Origin: a virus
IMG/VR virus record: IMGVR_UViG_3300033142_000724
Location: 1 to 44,578 of that record
Direction: 5' to 3' (one strand)
DNA: 44,578 nt
Shown: piece after piece, positions 31,419-39,698 of the stretch
Layout: each line of letters opens with the position of its first letter
Numbering within the stretch: the first letter of the stretch is position 1
The notes under the pieces: model-generated
What the model was told of the DNA's origin: nothing
The model's database searches: none
Seen by the model: only the letters and a program-made list of their open reading frames with translations
Translations under genes and position numbers: made by a program

Positions 31419-31831
31419 ATATTCTCCAATAGGCCAAGGTCCGGCCCTTCAATATTCAGCATTGCACTTTTTTCATTACCAGTAAGACTAGCAGCAACAG
31501 CTAACAGCTTTTCAAAGCTATCACCAGATGGAATACCATTCATTGCAGTTCTAGACTTACCATTAACAGGCTTGTATTCTAACACCTTACCCAGTTTCTT
31601 CACATCACATCTAAGGTGTTGAATCACAAACATCCTGCCTTCACGCATATCAATTTTCAAATACCCTTTTCTAATTGCACGTATTACTTTTTTACCTAAT
31701 CCTTTTATTACCTTGCCAACATTATTATCTTCATCTGAATTATCATAATCTTCTAGATCAATATCATAATAATCTAAAATTAAATTGAATTGTTCAGTTG
31801 CAACTTTGTTGCTAATTAGATCTTCAGTCAT
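31394..31831 (-). CDS. Tail assembly chaperone (Mu gp41 / G-like)
   Basis: 145 residues, between the tube and the tape measure, which is the constant place of tail chaperones. The first half is acidic, and the middle has MREGRMFVIQHLRCDVKKLGKV. The end (GLLENICSLFLLV) lies on the frameshift site. AAAGGT lies 6 bases before the chosen ATG (an ATG five codons earlier is less likely). Confidence 0.75.
   Translation of the reverse strand: MTEDLISNKVATEQFNLILDYYDIDLEDYDNSDEDNNVGKVIKGLGKKVIRAIRKGYLKIDMREGRMFVIQHLRCDVKKLGKVLEYKPVNGKSRTAMNGIPSGDSFEKLLAVAASLTGNEKSAMLNIEGPDLGLLENICSLFLLV
31405..31411 (-). promoter_or_regulatory. Candidate -1 frameshift site in the tail chaperone pair
   Basis: On the minus strand CTTTTTC is read CTT-TTT-CTC in the zero frame. 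Slipping back by one keeps Phe-TTT pairing and opens the frame of the 31230-31418 extension. The zero-frame stop (TAG) lies about ten bases later. P2 and Mu use similar T-rich slips at this gene pair. Confidence 0.55.
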
Positions 31832-31881
31832 TGTATTACCTTTCACGTTTCCCCTGATTGGTTGTTACAGTCAAATTCACC

Positions 31882-32256
31882 TTAAATCTTAGTCCATCGA
31901 TCTACGGGGTGAATCTGGCAAGTTGTTCTGTTCTCTTCCGTTTCGTTGTTCTCAATTTCAATGGTGCCTTCACACTTGTATTCATCACCAGCAGCATTAG
32001 TGTATGAGAATTTGCCAAGATCCAAACTCTCTGAATCTGCGATCAAATTCTCACGTTCATCAGCATTGGTAAGTAATACAATACCTTCACGACTAGGAAC
32101 CCTTTTAACCATTTTCCGCATTGCTTGGCCAGAAGAAGCAATCATAGAGTTTTCAAAGGCTGTGATTGTTTCAGTGAAATTAGCATCAGCAGCAATCCGA
32201 TATGAAACACCATTGCTGGTGAACTTTCGGTTGGTACCTGCAATATCCCTAGACAT
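31882..32256 (-). CDS. Tail tube protein (Mu gp40 / M-like)
   Basis: 124 residues. ADANFTETITAFENSMIASSGQAM and the strand pattern with K-C-E-G-T-I-E-I resemble Mu-type tail tubes. It is directly after the sheath gene. AGGAG lies 8 bases before the ATG, among the strongest ribosome sites of the late block, in line with high demand. Confidence 0.82.
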   Translation of the reverse strand: MSRDIAGTNRKFTSNGVSYRIAADANFTETITAFENSMIASSGQAMRKMVKRVPSREGIVLLTNADERENLIADSESLDLGKFSYTNAAGDEYKCEGTIEIENNETEENRTTCQIHPVDRWTKI

Positions 32257-32280
32257 TTTTTATACTCCTTTCTTTGCTGT

Positions 32281-33840
32281 TTAGGCCAGCAATATCCCTA
32301 GTGCAGTATCAAACTTGACTACATTATCAAGTATGCCACCTTCACCAGAAAGCAATACTGATACATTGGAATCAAAGCCAATGCCACCAGGGCGAATAGT
32401 AATCTTGTCACCCTTTGCAAGTTCTGCAATGGTGAAACCAGCAGTGAAGATCCATCCATGACCTTCAAATGAAGTTGCAAGTGCAATCCAATCATCTAGA
32501 ACTGAAGACACATCACGCGCCTTTTGTCTATCAGTTGGATTACTAACCTTGGTTGTATCAGCAACAATAAAAATACCCTTCCACTTTTCTTGACCAAAAT
32601 TCAGAGCGGTATTGAAAAGAATGTTTTGAAGGATACTAATATTACGCATTGACCTATAACCATTACTATCAACTGGTACACTATCTGGTCGATAGAAGGT
32701 AAGAACATTGGACATAGTAACAGCACCACCTTCAACGGTGGTAGGGCTTAGACCAGCCTTTACAGCAGCATCACGACTATCATAAAAGTTAGTCCAACGA
32801 TCAGCAATGGCACCAGGGATGATACCGGCTAGAATAAATCCTATGTAAGACTGTGCAGCAATATCATTATTGATCTTTGCCATACCACCCATTGCTTGTG
32901 CGGCAATCTCAGCAGGATGATTAGGGGAACCAGGAACACAAATAATCCCATTGGTTCTATCAGTCTTACGGGCATCAGTAATTACAATAAGCCCAGCAGG
33001 TACAGCACCAGAAACACCGGGTTCAGTGTCCCCCATCAGCAACCTAAATGGACGGTGGACAATCTTGGAATACAAACCAACAAAGTCATTGCCAACACCA
33101 TTATAAAGGCTGATAGTATCCATTACTGCTGTATCTTGCATGAAACCATGCACAACATCAGTAAAGAATTTTTCATTCTTACTATCACCAGTGCCAAGCC
33201 CATCTAGAATATTAGTTAGGTTTGGTGATCCAACACCACCAGTCAAAGCAAGAATAGTTGCACCAGTGCCAGCAGGTAAATCTTCATTCAACCCAAGATT
33301 CAAACTAACATCAATATCATTGCCCCACAAACCAACAGACTTAGAATCTAGATCAACTTGTCCAGCACCAGCACCAGCTGATGCAATCAAAGGTAGCTTG
33401 GTATTTGCATTCACAGCAGCAATAACATCAGCCTTCATGATTGCATCTGTAGCACCCTTGGCAACAGGTACAGCAACCCGATCACCAGCTACATACAAAT
33501 AAATTGAACCAGCAGCGGTTGAAGGTCCAGTAAAAGTAATACTGCCATCTGCTGCAATTGCACCAGAGACACCATCAACAGAAACAAAACAAGGGACACC
33601 TTCAGATCCCTGAAAAGCCTTAATGGCCATTCTATGCGCCATTTTACCAGAACCAAATTTCACAGCTGTATCTTCTGGTGAAAATACTTGCACAGGTTCA
33701 ATAGGTGCTGTTGCTGGCGTGGTGCCATCAATAGCCATGATTAGAATTTTACGTGGTACATTCAATGCACTTGGCTGGAACTGTTCATTCTTAACAGCAG
33801 CACCAACAGCAGCAGCCAAGCTAGTTTGCTGCAATCCCAT
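32281..33840 (-). CDS. Tail sheath protein (Mu gp39 / L-like)
   Basis: 519 residues. The start (MGLQQTSLAAAVGAAVK), the P-V-Q-V-F-S-P-E-D-T-A-V-K-F-G-S-G segment and the C-terminal GWIFTAGFTIAEL...RPGGIGFD match Mu-type sheath proteins. It is the contractile layer and proves a myovirus-type tail. AAAGGAG precedes two close ATGs; the second has the same spacing as other late genes and was chosen. Confidence 0.88.
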   Translation of the reverse strand: MGLQQTSLAAAVGAAVKNEQFQPSALNVPRKILIMAIDGTTPATAPIEPVQVFSPEDTAVKFGSGKMAHRMAIKAFQGSEGVPCFVSVDGVSGAIAADGSITFTGPSTAAGSIYLYVAGDRVAVPVAKGATDAIMKADVIAAVNANTKLPLIASAGAGAGQVDLDSKSVGLWGNDIDVSLNLGLNEDLPAGTGATILALTGGVGSPNLTNILDGLGTGDSKNEKFFTDVVHGFMQDTAVMDTISLYNGVGNDFVGLYSKIVHRPFRLLMGDTEPGVSGAVPAGLIVITDARKTDRTNGIICVPGSPNHPAEIAAQAMGGMAKINNDIAAQSYIGFILAGIIPGAIADRWTNFYDSRDAAVKAGLSPTTVEGGAVTMSNVLTFYRPDSVPVDSNGYRSMRNISILQNILFNTALNFGQEKWKGIFIVADTTKVSNPTDRQKARDVSSVLDDWIALATSFEGHGWIFTAGFTIAELAKGDKITIRPGGIGFDSNVSVLLSGEGGILDNVVKFDTALGILLA

Positions 33841-33861
33841 TTTCATTTACTCCTTTGCACC

Positions 33862-34518
33862 TTAGATGGTGCCACTTTTACTTTCATCACTAATTTTGTT
33901 TTCATCTTGTATATCAATAGATGTTTCAACAGTGTGATCAGCTGCATAGGTTCCAACATCACCTAATACTTGTTCATCAACCTTACAGGTTAATTCCATG
34001 TAACCAGTCAAGATTACATATTGGCCGCGAGTATCAGGTTTATCTTTTCTAACCTGTCCAATCCATCTATTAGCAACTGGCCCATCAGTTGAAACATCTT
34101 GGCCTAAATCAATGTTACGAGCATCCATTAAGATTTGATAAATAATCTGTACAAGTTCATCAAATGAATCATCAGCTAAATCAGTTGAAATTTGAAAATT
34201 CTCTAGAGCATTTTCTAATTCAGCTGGTGTTGATGCAGGGTTATTTAATGCATTCCAATCACCAACAGCAGACTTTGCAACAGTCAATTCAACTCTAAAA
34301 GAAATTTCATGCATCACCGGACCAGACAACCCACCACCAGATTTAGGAAAGTCACCAGCACTATAAAAGACTTGGATGGTTCTTTTTTCATCCAATACTT
34401 CTGGTGCTGCTCTAGATGAATCCTGATAACCAATAACAACAAATTTCCCAGAACTAGCAGCACCTAGAAGACCAACCAGTGTTCCCTTTACACTTCTAAA
34501 TCTCATTGGTGCAGCCAT
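33862..34518 (-). CDS. Putative tail terminator / neck protein
   Basis: 218 residues. The start (FRSVKGTLVGLLG) and the middle with V-M-H-E-I-S-F-R-V-E-L-T-V and Y-M-E-L-T-C-K-V-D fit a beta-rich ring protein of the terminator (gpU/Mu gp37-38) kind. Its place directly before the sheath supports this. The last 20 residues are acidic. The exact family is not certain. Confidence 0.65.
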   Translation of the reverse strand: MAAPMRFRSVKGTLVGLLGAASSGKFVVIGYQDSSRAAPEVLDEKRTIQVFYSAGDFPKSGGGLSGPVMHEISFRVELTVAKSAVGDWNALNNPASTPAELENALENFQISTDLADDSFDELVQIIYQILMDARNIDLGQDVSTDGPVANRWIGQVRKDKPDTRGQYVILTGYMELTCKVDEQVLGDVGTYAADHTVETSIDIQDENKISDESKSGTI

Positions 34519-34519
34519 T

Positions 34520-34915
34520 CTAACTTTCCTTATTCTGTGGTCTGGTCAAATACAATCTGATGAATCCTATTGATTGTCCATCTTCAGTTGCTTGCTCTAA
34601 TACAAATGCAACCATTGATGCACCAGCAGTTATAGATGATCTAATTTTAACAGCCCACTTTTCACCGGGTCTTGGTTTACGATCAAGTGAAGTCAAGCGC
34701 AATACAACAACTGGTTTATGAACAACAATTGGCATTCCTGTATCTGGATCAACACTGCGGATATCAAATAGAAGCTGACCACTAAGTAATTCTGTGGTTG
34801 AACCCTTTTTGTAAATCTGTGTTTCACCAGTTGGTGAAATCAATTCAACAGGTAAAGCAAATTCACCTTCAAGAGTATCAGCTAAATCAGCTTCTATTTG
34901 ATGCCGCAAATTCAT
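34520..34915 (-). CDS. Putative head-tail joining protein
   Basis: 131 residues. Strand-rich with E-L-I-S-P-T-G-E-T-Q-I-Y-K, R-P-G-E-K-W-A-V-K-I and I-G-F-I-R-L-Y-L-T-R-P. These mark a small family found between capsid and tail genes and likely related to FII/gp10-like connectors. The ATG comes directly after the stop of a 39-codon gene. Confidence 0.7.
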   Translation of the reverse strand: MNLRHQIEADLADTLEGEFALPVELISPTGETQIYKKGSTTELLSGQLLFDIRSVDPDTGMPIVVHKPVVVLRLTSLDRKPRPGEKWAVKIRSSITAGASMVAFVLEQATEDGQSIGFIRLYLTRPQNKES

Positions 34916-35035
34916 TTACTTATCTTTGACTTTATCCGGTTTAGTTGAAGATCTATCTTTCTTGATTTCCTTATCTTCAACCATAGTCAATTCAACTGGT
35001 TTACCAGATTTATATACTTTCTTCACCACCTTCAT
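34916..35035 (-). CDS. Very small basic protein in the head-tail region
   Basis: 39 residues, starting MKVVKKVYKSGKPVEL and ending in Lys-rich residues (KPDKVKDK). It fills the gap exactly: its ATG overlaps the upstream stop (TAATG) after AAAGGTGG, and its stop is followed at once by the next ATG. This tight fit supports translation. It may be an assembly accessory or a remnant. Confidence 0.6.
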   Translation of the reverse strand: MKVVKKVYKSGKPVELTMVEDKEIKKDRSSTKPDKVKDK

Positions 35036-35223
35036 TAGTTACCACCTTTCTTTGCTTTCTTTTTATTAGGTGGTGCCGGGTTAGGGTTCTCAGATATAAG
35101 GCAACCATCAGCTTCAAACTGTTTCACTCGTTTCTTGTCAAGCTTTTCAGTTGGTACCTTGTCACCATATCCAAAAAATTCACTGCCTATCTTTAATCCT
35201 TTTTTATCATCATTCCAATACAT
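35035..35223 (-). CDS. Small basic protein after the major capsid
   Basis: 62 residues. FFGYGDKVPTEKLDKKRVKQFEADGCLI is a pattern seen in unnamed small phage proteins after the capsid gene (the FI place in lambda). The end is Lys-rich and closes with KKGGN. AAAGGAAAAGGGAAAGGGT lies before its ATG. The function is not known. Confidence 0.65.
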   Translation of the reverse strand: MYWNDDKKGLKIGSEFFGYGDKVPTEKLDKKRVKQFEADGCLISENPNPAPPNKKKAKKGGN

Positions 35224-35243
35224 ACCCTTTCCCTTTTCCTTTC

Positions 35244-36470
35244 TTAGCTCACATCCATGGTTACAAAAGCATCAGTCATAGTAGGAGCAAAGATCGGTGC
35301 AGCCTGTGTTCTAATTGAAACAGTCTTCCAATCAGCAGCAGTGTACGCATCACAATAGAACATTGCAGGATTAACAACAGCACCAGCATTCTTGATCATT
35401 GGTGGCATGGGGGGAGCTTCAGAACTAAACCCAAACAACTGCTGATACAGTTGATCCCTTTGAGGAATATTAGGAAGAAGTTCACCGGGACCAAAGTAAC
35501 GATCACACCGGGCTTGTGTGCTGGTTACTAGCACATCAGCAACAGGCATGTAAGGAACAGGATTATTAGAAGCATCAGTATAAATATCTTGATAGGTAAA
35601 GAGCCAAACAGTGTAACCCTGTGGTGTCCGAAGCCTACCGCGAGGAATAAAACCACCTTCAATCAAATAGGCATGACTAGGTGGCACAGGCATATTCTGA
35701 TTTACTTCAATCAATTCAAAGCGGCGATTATCCGCTTTATCCTTAACATCAGTATTAGCTAAGAAACCATTAATAGCAGTGGCACCCATAATGCAAACAT
35801 TAGGGTCAACATGTCCATCCTGCCTAATTAATGTGCAAGCGCCATCAATATCACCAAGAATATTAGCAGCAATATTAGACCAGCTAGTGCCAACAGCATA
35901 GCTATGTGTACTCTTTCGCACAAAATCATAATATTCTGGTTTATCATTAGCAACGGCACCAATAATTGCATCCATGTAACCAGTTAGAATAGCTTGCGCG
36001 GAAAGCACTTCAAACATACGCAACATTCGCCGCATATGCTCCAAGTGGTGTTGACGAGCGAGATCGCGCATCCTATCAAGTCTAGACCGATTAGCATACG
36101 GGTTTTCACCAGCTGATCTAAACTCTAACTGATCAGCACTAATATCACCTTCTTCTTCAGCCAATGGGAAACGACGACTAAAAGTAGTATAAAGTTCAGT
36201 TGCAGTATTCTTCTGAATACCACCGAGGGGTCTAGAGATCATGCCGCGAGGGATCAAAGCAGAAATCTTTTCATTACCTCTCATAATATCAATTTCTACC
36301 ATGGAAGCATCAGGAGAAAACAGGGTTCTTCCACCAACTTCAGCCCTGCCAAACATTGATTGAAAACCAGAGGGAACACCAATGTGGTCATTTTCGTTAT
36401 AACGATCAACCATAAACCTGCTGTAAAAGTCAGTTGCCAACGGTCCAATATTAAAATTGTATGCAGCCAT
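35244..36470 (-). CDS. Major capsid protein (lambda gpE-like)
   Basis: 408 residues. F-Y-S-R-F-M-V-D-R-Y, R-G-N-E-K-I-S-A-L-I-P-R-G-M and the long helix (SRLDRMRDLARQHHLEHMRRMLRMFEVL in pattern) with A-I-L-T-G-Y belong to the PF03864 type of capsid. Residues about 300-360 carry the last strands. It is directly after the gpD-like gene, as in lambda. AAAGGAG lies before the ATG. Confidence 0.9.
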   Translation of the reverse strand: MAAYNFNIGPLATDFYSRFMVDRYNENDHIGVPSGFQSMFGRAEVGGRTLFSPDASMVEIDIMRGNEKISALIPRGMISRPLGGIQKNTATELYTTFSRRFPLAEEEGDISADQLEFRSAGENPYANRSRLDRMRDLARQHHLEHMRRMLRMFEVLSAQAILTGYMDAIIGAVANDKPEYYDFVRKSTHSYAVGTSWSNIAANILGDIDGACTLIRQDGHVDPNVCIMGATAINGFLANTDVKDKADNRRFELIEVNQNMPVPPSHAYLIEGGFIPRGRLRTPQGYTVWLFTYQDIYTDASNNPVPYMPVADVLVTSTQARCDRYFGPGELLPNIPQRDQLYQQLFGFSSEAPPMPPMIKNAGAVVNPAMFYCDAYTAADWKTVSIRTQAAPIFAPTMTDAFVTMDVS

Positions 36471-36488
36471 TTTTATTATTCTCCTTTC

Positions 36489-36947
36489 TTACTGGTTTTC
36501 AGGTTGAGTTATAATGGTGGTACTCTCAAGATAAATACCAGCCCAGCGCAACACAGTATAACCAGTTGCACCAAAATTAATTGGAACACTAATTACAGTA
36601 TCCAGATCACCAGGGGATTCAACCGTTAAACCACTTTCAGCCAAAACAGCATCACCAACCATTACAGGTGCATTCACATCACCAGCTTGGATATCTGCCT
36701 CTGAAATTTCTTTTAACAAAACTCCGCTGGGAAACTGTGATCCATCAGTAGCAGCAGCATCAGTATATGGAACCCACTTTGCAGTGCTTCCAATTTGTGC
36801 CATTACTGTCCACTTCTTAACTACACCAGTATGTGCACCATCCTGTGCAACAACTTCATTTTCTTTTGTTACAGCTGAACCACGCAACAGAACAGCGGTA
36901 TTATTTACATCAGATCGCAATTGCTGATTACTCGCGGGAAGAACCAT
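36489..36947 (-). CDS. Head decoration protein (lambda gpD-like)
   Basis: 152 residues. It has the size and the place of gpD, with T-A-A-A-T-D-G-S-Q-F-P-S-G-V-L-L and the strands QAGDVNAPVMVGDAVL, typical of trimeric capsid decoration proteins. It would lock the expanded head. Its ATG overlaps the protease stop in the AAAGGTGGTAACTAATG junction. Confidence 0.85.
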   Translation of the reverse strand: MVLPASNQQLRSDVNNTAVLLRGSAVTKENEVVAQDGAHTGVVKKWTVMAQIGSTAKWVPYTDAAATDGSQFPSGVLLKEISEADIQAGDVNAPVMVGDAVLAESGLTVESPGDLDTVISVPINFGATGYTVLRWAGIYLESTTIITQPENQ

Positions 36948-37345
36948 TAGTTACCACCTTTCCTTGCGGCTTCAATGCTGGCGTTGTAATCCGCCTCATT
37001 TCTGATCACACCATCATTAGAAAGTGCTTCAGGCTGCTGTGCAGGGGTTTCAACAACTTCATTAGTTGCTTCAACAGCAGCCTTTGTTTTTTCATCTTCC
37101 CTGGTGGAATCAAAGACAGCAACAGCACCTTCAAGTGCAGCAGCTTCAGATTCACCACTTACCACCTTACAAGCAAGGGCTTTAATTGGCTTAGGATATG
37201 CATCACTTTCAATGATTGGAATAGCCTTAGCAACCCTAGCATCAACAGATGCAGCACCAGCGGTATAAGCACCAGCTTTCAACTCTTCAATTAGAGCATT
37301 CAAATCAGGATGCTCTGCACACAACTCTTTAATCAGATCAGACAT
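36947..37345 (-). CDS. Nested in-frame scaffold protein (lambda Nu3-like)
   Basis: 132 residues, same frame as the protease gene. ATG at 37345 has a clear own ribosome site (AAAGGAG, nine bases before). The product would be MSDLIKELCAEHPDLNALIEE and a helical, acidic protein ending in ARKGGN. Lambda makes Nu3 in just this way, from a start inside gene C. It would direct shell assembly and then be cut by the protease. It is inference from sequence only. Confidence 0.75.
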   Translation of the reverse strand: MSDLIKELCAEHPDLNALIEELKAGAYTAGAASVDARVAKAIPIIESDAYPKPIKALACKVVSGESEAAALEGAVAVFDSTREDEKTKAAVEATNEVVETPAQQPEALSNDGVIRNEADYNASIEAARKGGN

Positions 37346-38614
37346 ACTAAAATTCTCCTTTGTTTTGTTTTGGGGTTTCTGATCTTCTTTCTCTATCTTG
37401 CTTCTATACCTATCAATATGTTTCTGAACAGCTGCTTTATTTTCAGCTGGTATCTTGACACCTCCCCTTGCACCCTTCATTGCAGCATTAGCAGCAAATA
37501 CACCTTTCTTGATTGCTACTAGTGAACCATCAACAACATCAACAAAAGGTAACTTGTATGCACCAAAATTTTGTTTATCATCTGCATCAAACCAAAAGAA
37601 ACCCTGTCTGTATTTGGCTGATGGTTTCTCAGTTGAATTAGTAAATTTCCTTACTCTCTTAATTGCTGCGTTTGAGTCCCATCTTTTATCTACAATTGGA
37701 AAATTCTTAAAAGCAGTTGCACCAGCTTCAATAGAAAGATCAATGCCAGAACTATCAACGGAAGTGTTAGCATGAATAGTAGAGTTGATAGCACCTTCAA
37801 ACTTTGAGACGTTGTTAGTTTCCATTTGAACATAATCAATTAACCCTGCTGTTAATGCATCAGGTTCACCACTATCAGGATCGCGAGCGATCAACAATCC
37901 GCCTTGTCCAAAGTCTTTTTTAACAATCTCTTCTTTTACCTGCCTACCATTTGCAACCTGTGAAATGAAAACACGTTCAATTGAATTGACCAATTTTTGT
38001 AATGTTTCAATACCTTCTTCAGTGTTCACATCAGCTTGCTTCTTTGGTGCATTCTTGGAAATGATCTTTATTCGTTTAATTCCAATGTTCTCTTGGTAGC
38101 CAGTTGTATCTAATCCGACCAAGATAACACCAATTGAACCTGTCAATGCAATCTGTGATACAGCTTCAATTCTGGTTGCTTGTGAAGCAATCCAGTAACC
38201 AGCTGATGCAATCATACCTTCATTGATTGCAACAACTTCTTTCTTAGATGCCAGTTGAGTAACAGCATTTGCAACTTCTTCAACCCCTTGTACTTCACCA
38301 CCAGGAGTATCCATAGAAAGAATTACCTTGGTAACCTTGTTATTACTTTCAACTGTTTTAATTGCATCAATGATTTCAAAATATGCTGTACCATCAAAAC
38401 CAAACAACAGATCAATTAGTGATGGTCCATGCCTAGACAGAACACCTTGGATAGAAATCTTAGCTACATCATCAGTAACTTCCAATAGCCTATTTCTACC
38501 CTGAGAATCTAGATCACCAATTGCATCAATTGAACTACTATCAACATTAGCATTGATAACAGTCTCTAGATAATTCTTCAGGTATTCCGGTTCACATAGC
38601 CAAACATTTTCCAT
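36947..38614 (-). CDS. Prohead S49 (ClpP/SppA-like) protease with scaffold
   Basis: 555 residues. The protease part (about 45-275) has SMDTPGGEVQG (about 100-110), the nucleophile Ser137 in GMIASAGYW and a probable dyad Lys near 187 (IISKNAPKK). A middle domain (about 300-410; FPIVDKRW...FWFDADDKQNFGAYKLPF...AAMKGARGG) resembles one found in other prohead proteases. The end is the scaffold, also made on its own. The portal and decoration neighbours match lambda order. Confidence 0.88.
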   Translation of the reverse strand: MENVWLCEPEYLKNYLETVINANVDSSSIDAIGDLDSQGRNRLLEVTDDVAKISIQGVLSRHGPSLIDLLFGFDGTAYFEIIDAIKTVESNNKVTKVILSMDTPGGEVQGVEEVANAVTQLASKKEVVAINEGMIASAGYWIASQATRIEAVSQIALTGSIGVILVGLDTTGYQENIGIKRIKIISKNAPKKQADVNTEEGIETLQKLVNSIERVFISQVANGRQVKEEIVKKDFGQGGLLIARDPDSGEPDALTAGLIDYVQMETNNVSKFEGAINSTIHANTSVDSSGIDLSIEAGATAFKNFPIVDKRWDSNAAIKRVRKFTNSTEKPSAKYRQGFFWFDADDKQNFGAYKLPFVDVVDGSLVAIKKGVFAANAAMKGARGGVKIPAENKAAVQKHIDRYRSKIEKEDQKPQNKTKENFSMSDLIKELCAEHPDLNALIEELKAGAYTAGAASVDARVAKAIPIIESDAYPKPIKALACKVVSGESEAAALEGAVAVFDSTREDEKTKAAVEATNEVVETPAQQPEALSNDGVIRNEADYNASIEAARKGGN

Positions 38615-38625
38615 CTTGTGACCCC

Positions 38626-39066
38626 TTACAAATTGATCTTTGGGATTAATGCAATTACCATTGCTGTGATCTCTGGCAATAGATCCTGATAATCTTCTGA
38701 ATCTAATGTAACTGTTTTTTCATAATCCAATATGAAATCAACTCTATATGCAGTTGCATCAGTTGCACCAGCAATATGATTAGTTGTTAGTGTTAAATGT
38801 GTATCATCTTCAATACTGGCAACAACCTTTGTTTCATCACCAATCTTGATTTGGTCACCAACACTTAATTCAGTTGTAAACAAAGTGCTAACACCAACAA
38901 CATCATCAGTATCAGCAATAATAGAAACTGTACCTGTTAATTCAACTTCGTTAAGGTGTCCAATTCTTAATGCAATATCAAAAGTTTCACTAACTGCATT
39001 AGCCAACACACTTCCAATTTGATATGCATTGGTTTCAACTGGGTTCTGCATTGATATGGTTTGCAT
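38626..39066 (-). CDS. Virion protein with GTxFTTEL beta domain, copy 1
   Basis: 146 residues. Residues about 46-108 form a domain with L-T-G-T-V, V-G-V-S-T-L-F-T-T-E-L-S-V-G-D-Q-I-K-I-G-D-E-T-K-V, S-I-E-D-D-T-H-L-T-L-T-T-N-H, A-G-A. This is a phage structural motif (V-x-G-x-G-T-x-F-x-x-x-L). The next gene upstream repeats it. The C-terminal 30 residues are hydrophobic. It lies between portal and protease, an unusual place for such a domain. AAGGAG precedes the ATG. Confidence 0.75.
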   Translation of the reverse strand: MQTISMQNPVETNAYQIGSVLANAVSETFDIALRIGHLNEVELTGTVSIIADTDDVVGVSTLFTTELSVGDQIKIGDETKVVASIEDDTHLTLTTNHIAGATDATAYRVDFILDYEKTVTLDSEDYQDLLPEITAMVIALIPKINL

Positions 39067-39071
39067 TGCTA

Positions 39072-39413
39072 TTACTCCTTATATGCAGTTACACCAGCTG
39101 CACCAGCAGTATGATTGCTACTCAAAACAAGATTCAAATTATCACCAATGCTATTAATAGTTTTTACTTCACCAGCAATTTTGATCGCTTGTCCAACAAT
39201 CAATTCAGTTGTGAACAAGGTTCCAATACCAACCACAGCATCACTAGCAGCACTGACAGTTACCGTGCCAGTCAATGCAGTTGTAATTAGTTTGGCATAC
39301 AACTTTTCAATTGCATCTTGAAAGTTTGTAGCACCTAGACCAGTATCAAGATCATCATATGATAAATCAACTGCACTAGCACCACCATCACCGATTGTTG
39401 GACAGTTACTCAT
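39072..39413 (-). CDS. Virion protein with GTxFTTEL beta domain, copy 2
   Basis: 113 residues. A short start with YDDLDTGLGATNFQDAIEKL, typical of fibre-like proteins, is followed by the same domain as its neighbour: L-T-G-T-V, V-V-G-I-G-T-L-F-T-T-E-L-I-V-G-Q-A-I-K-I-A-G-E-V-K, then L-V-L-S-S-N-H-T-A-G-A. The pair came from duplication. The ATG was chosen because it keeps the overlap with the upstream stop small. Confidence 0.72.
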   Translation of the reverse strand: MSNCPTIGDGGASAVDLSYDDLDTGLGATNFQDAIEKLYAKLITTALTGTVTVSAASDAVVGIGTLFTTELIVGQAIKIAGEVKTINSIGDNLNLVLSSNHTAGAAGVTAYKE

Positions 39414-39414
39414 A

Positions 39415-39693
39415 TTACACATCCACTCTTATTTCACCATTTTTATCAATTGCATATATGTAAATATCAATTGGCCCGCGTGCATTGACAGCTTGGCCCG
39501 GTTGATCCAATGCAACACCTTCATCACGATCAGTTGGCACACCTCCACCAGCTGGTCGCCAAGTCTGCAAGTATTCTGTTGTGGTTTCTTTGACCCAAAT
39601 AAAACCACTGCTTACACCTTCAGCAACTTTTGTCCATGCACTAGAAGGTACCAAAACCAAACTAGGACCATCACCAGGGATCGGAACTGCCAT
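39415..39693 (-). CDS. Hypothetical virion protein
   Basis: 92 residues, strand-rich, with W-x-K-V-A-E-G-V-S-S-G-F-I-W and the end G-P-I-D-I-Y-I-Y-A-I-D-K-N-G-E-I-R-V-D-V. It looks like a small beta-sandwich and is directly after the portal gene. AAAGGAG lies 8 bases before the ATG. It may be a portal-vertex accessory or decoration; unknown. Confidence 0.65.
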   Translation of the reverse strand: MAVPIPGDGPSLVLVPSSAWTKVAEGVSSGFIWVKETTTEYLQTWRPAGGGVPTDRDEGVALDQPGQAVNARGPIDIYIYAIDKNGEIRVDV

Positions 39694-39698
39694 TTTAT

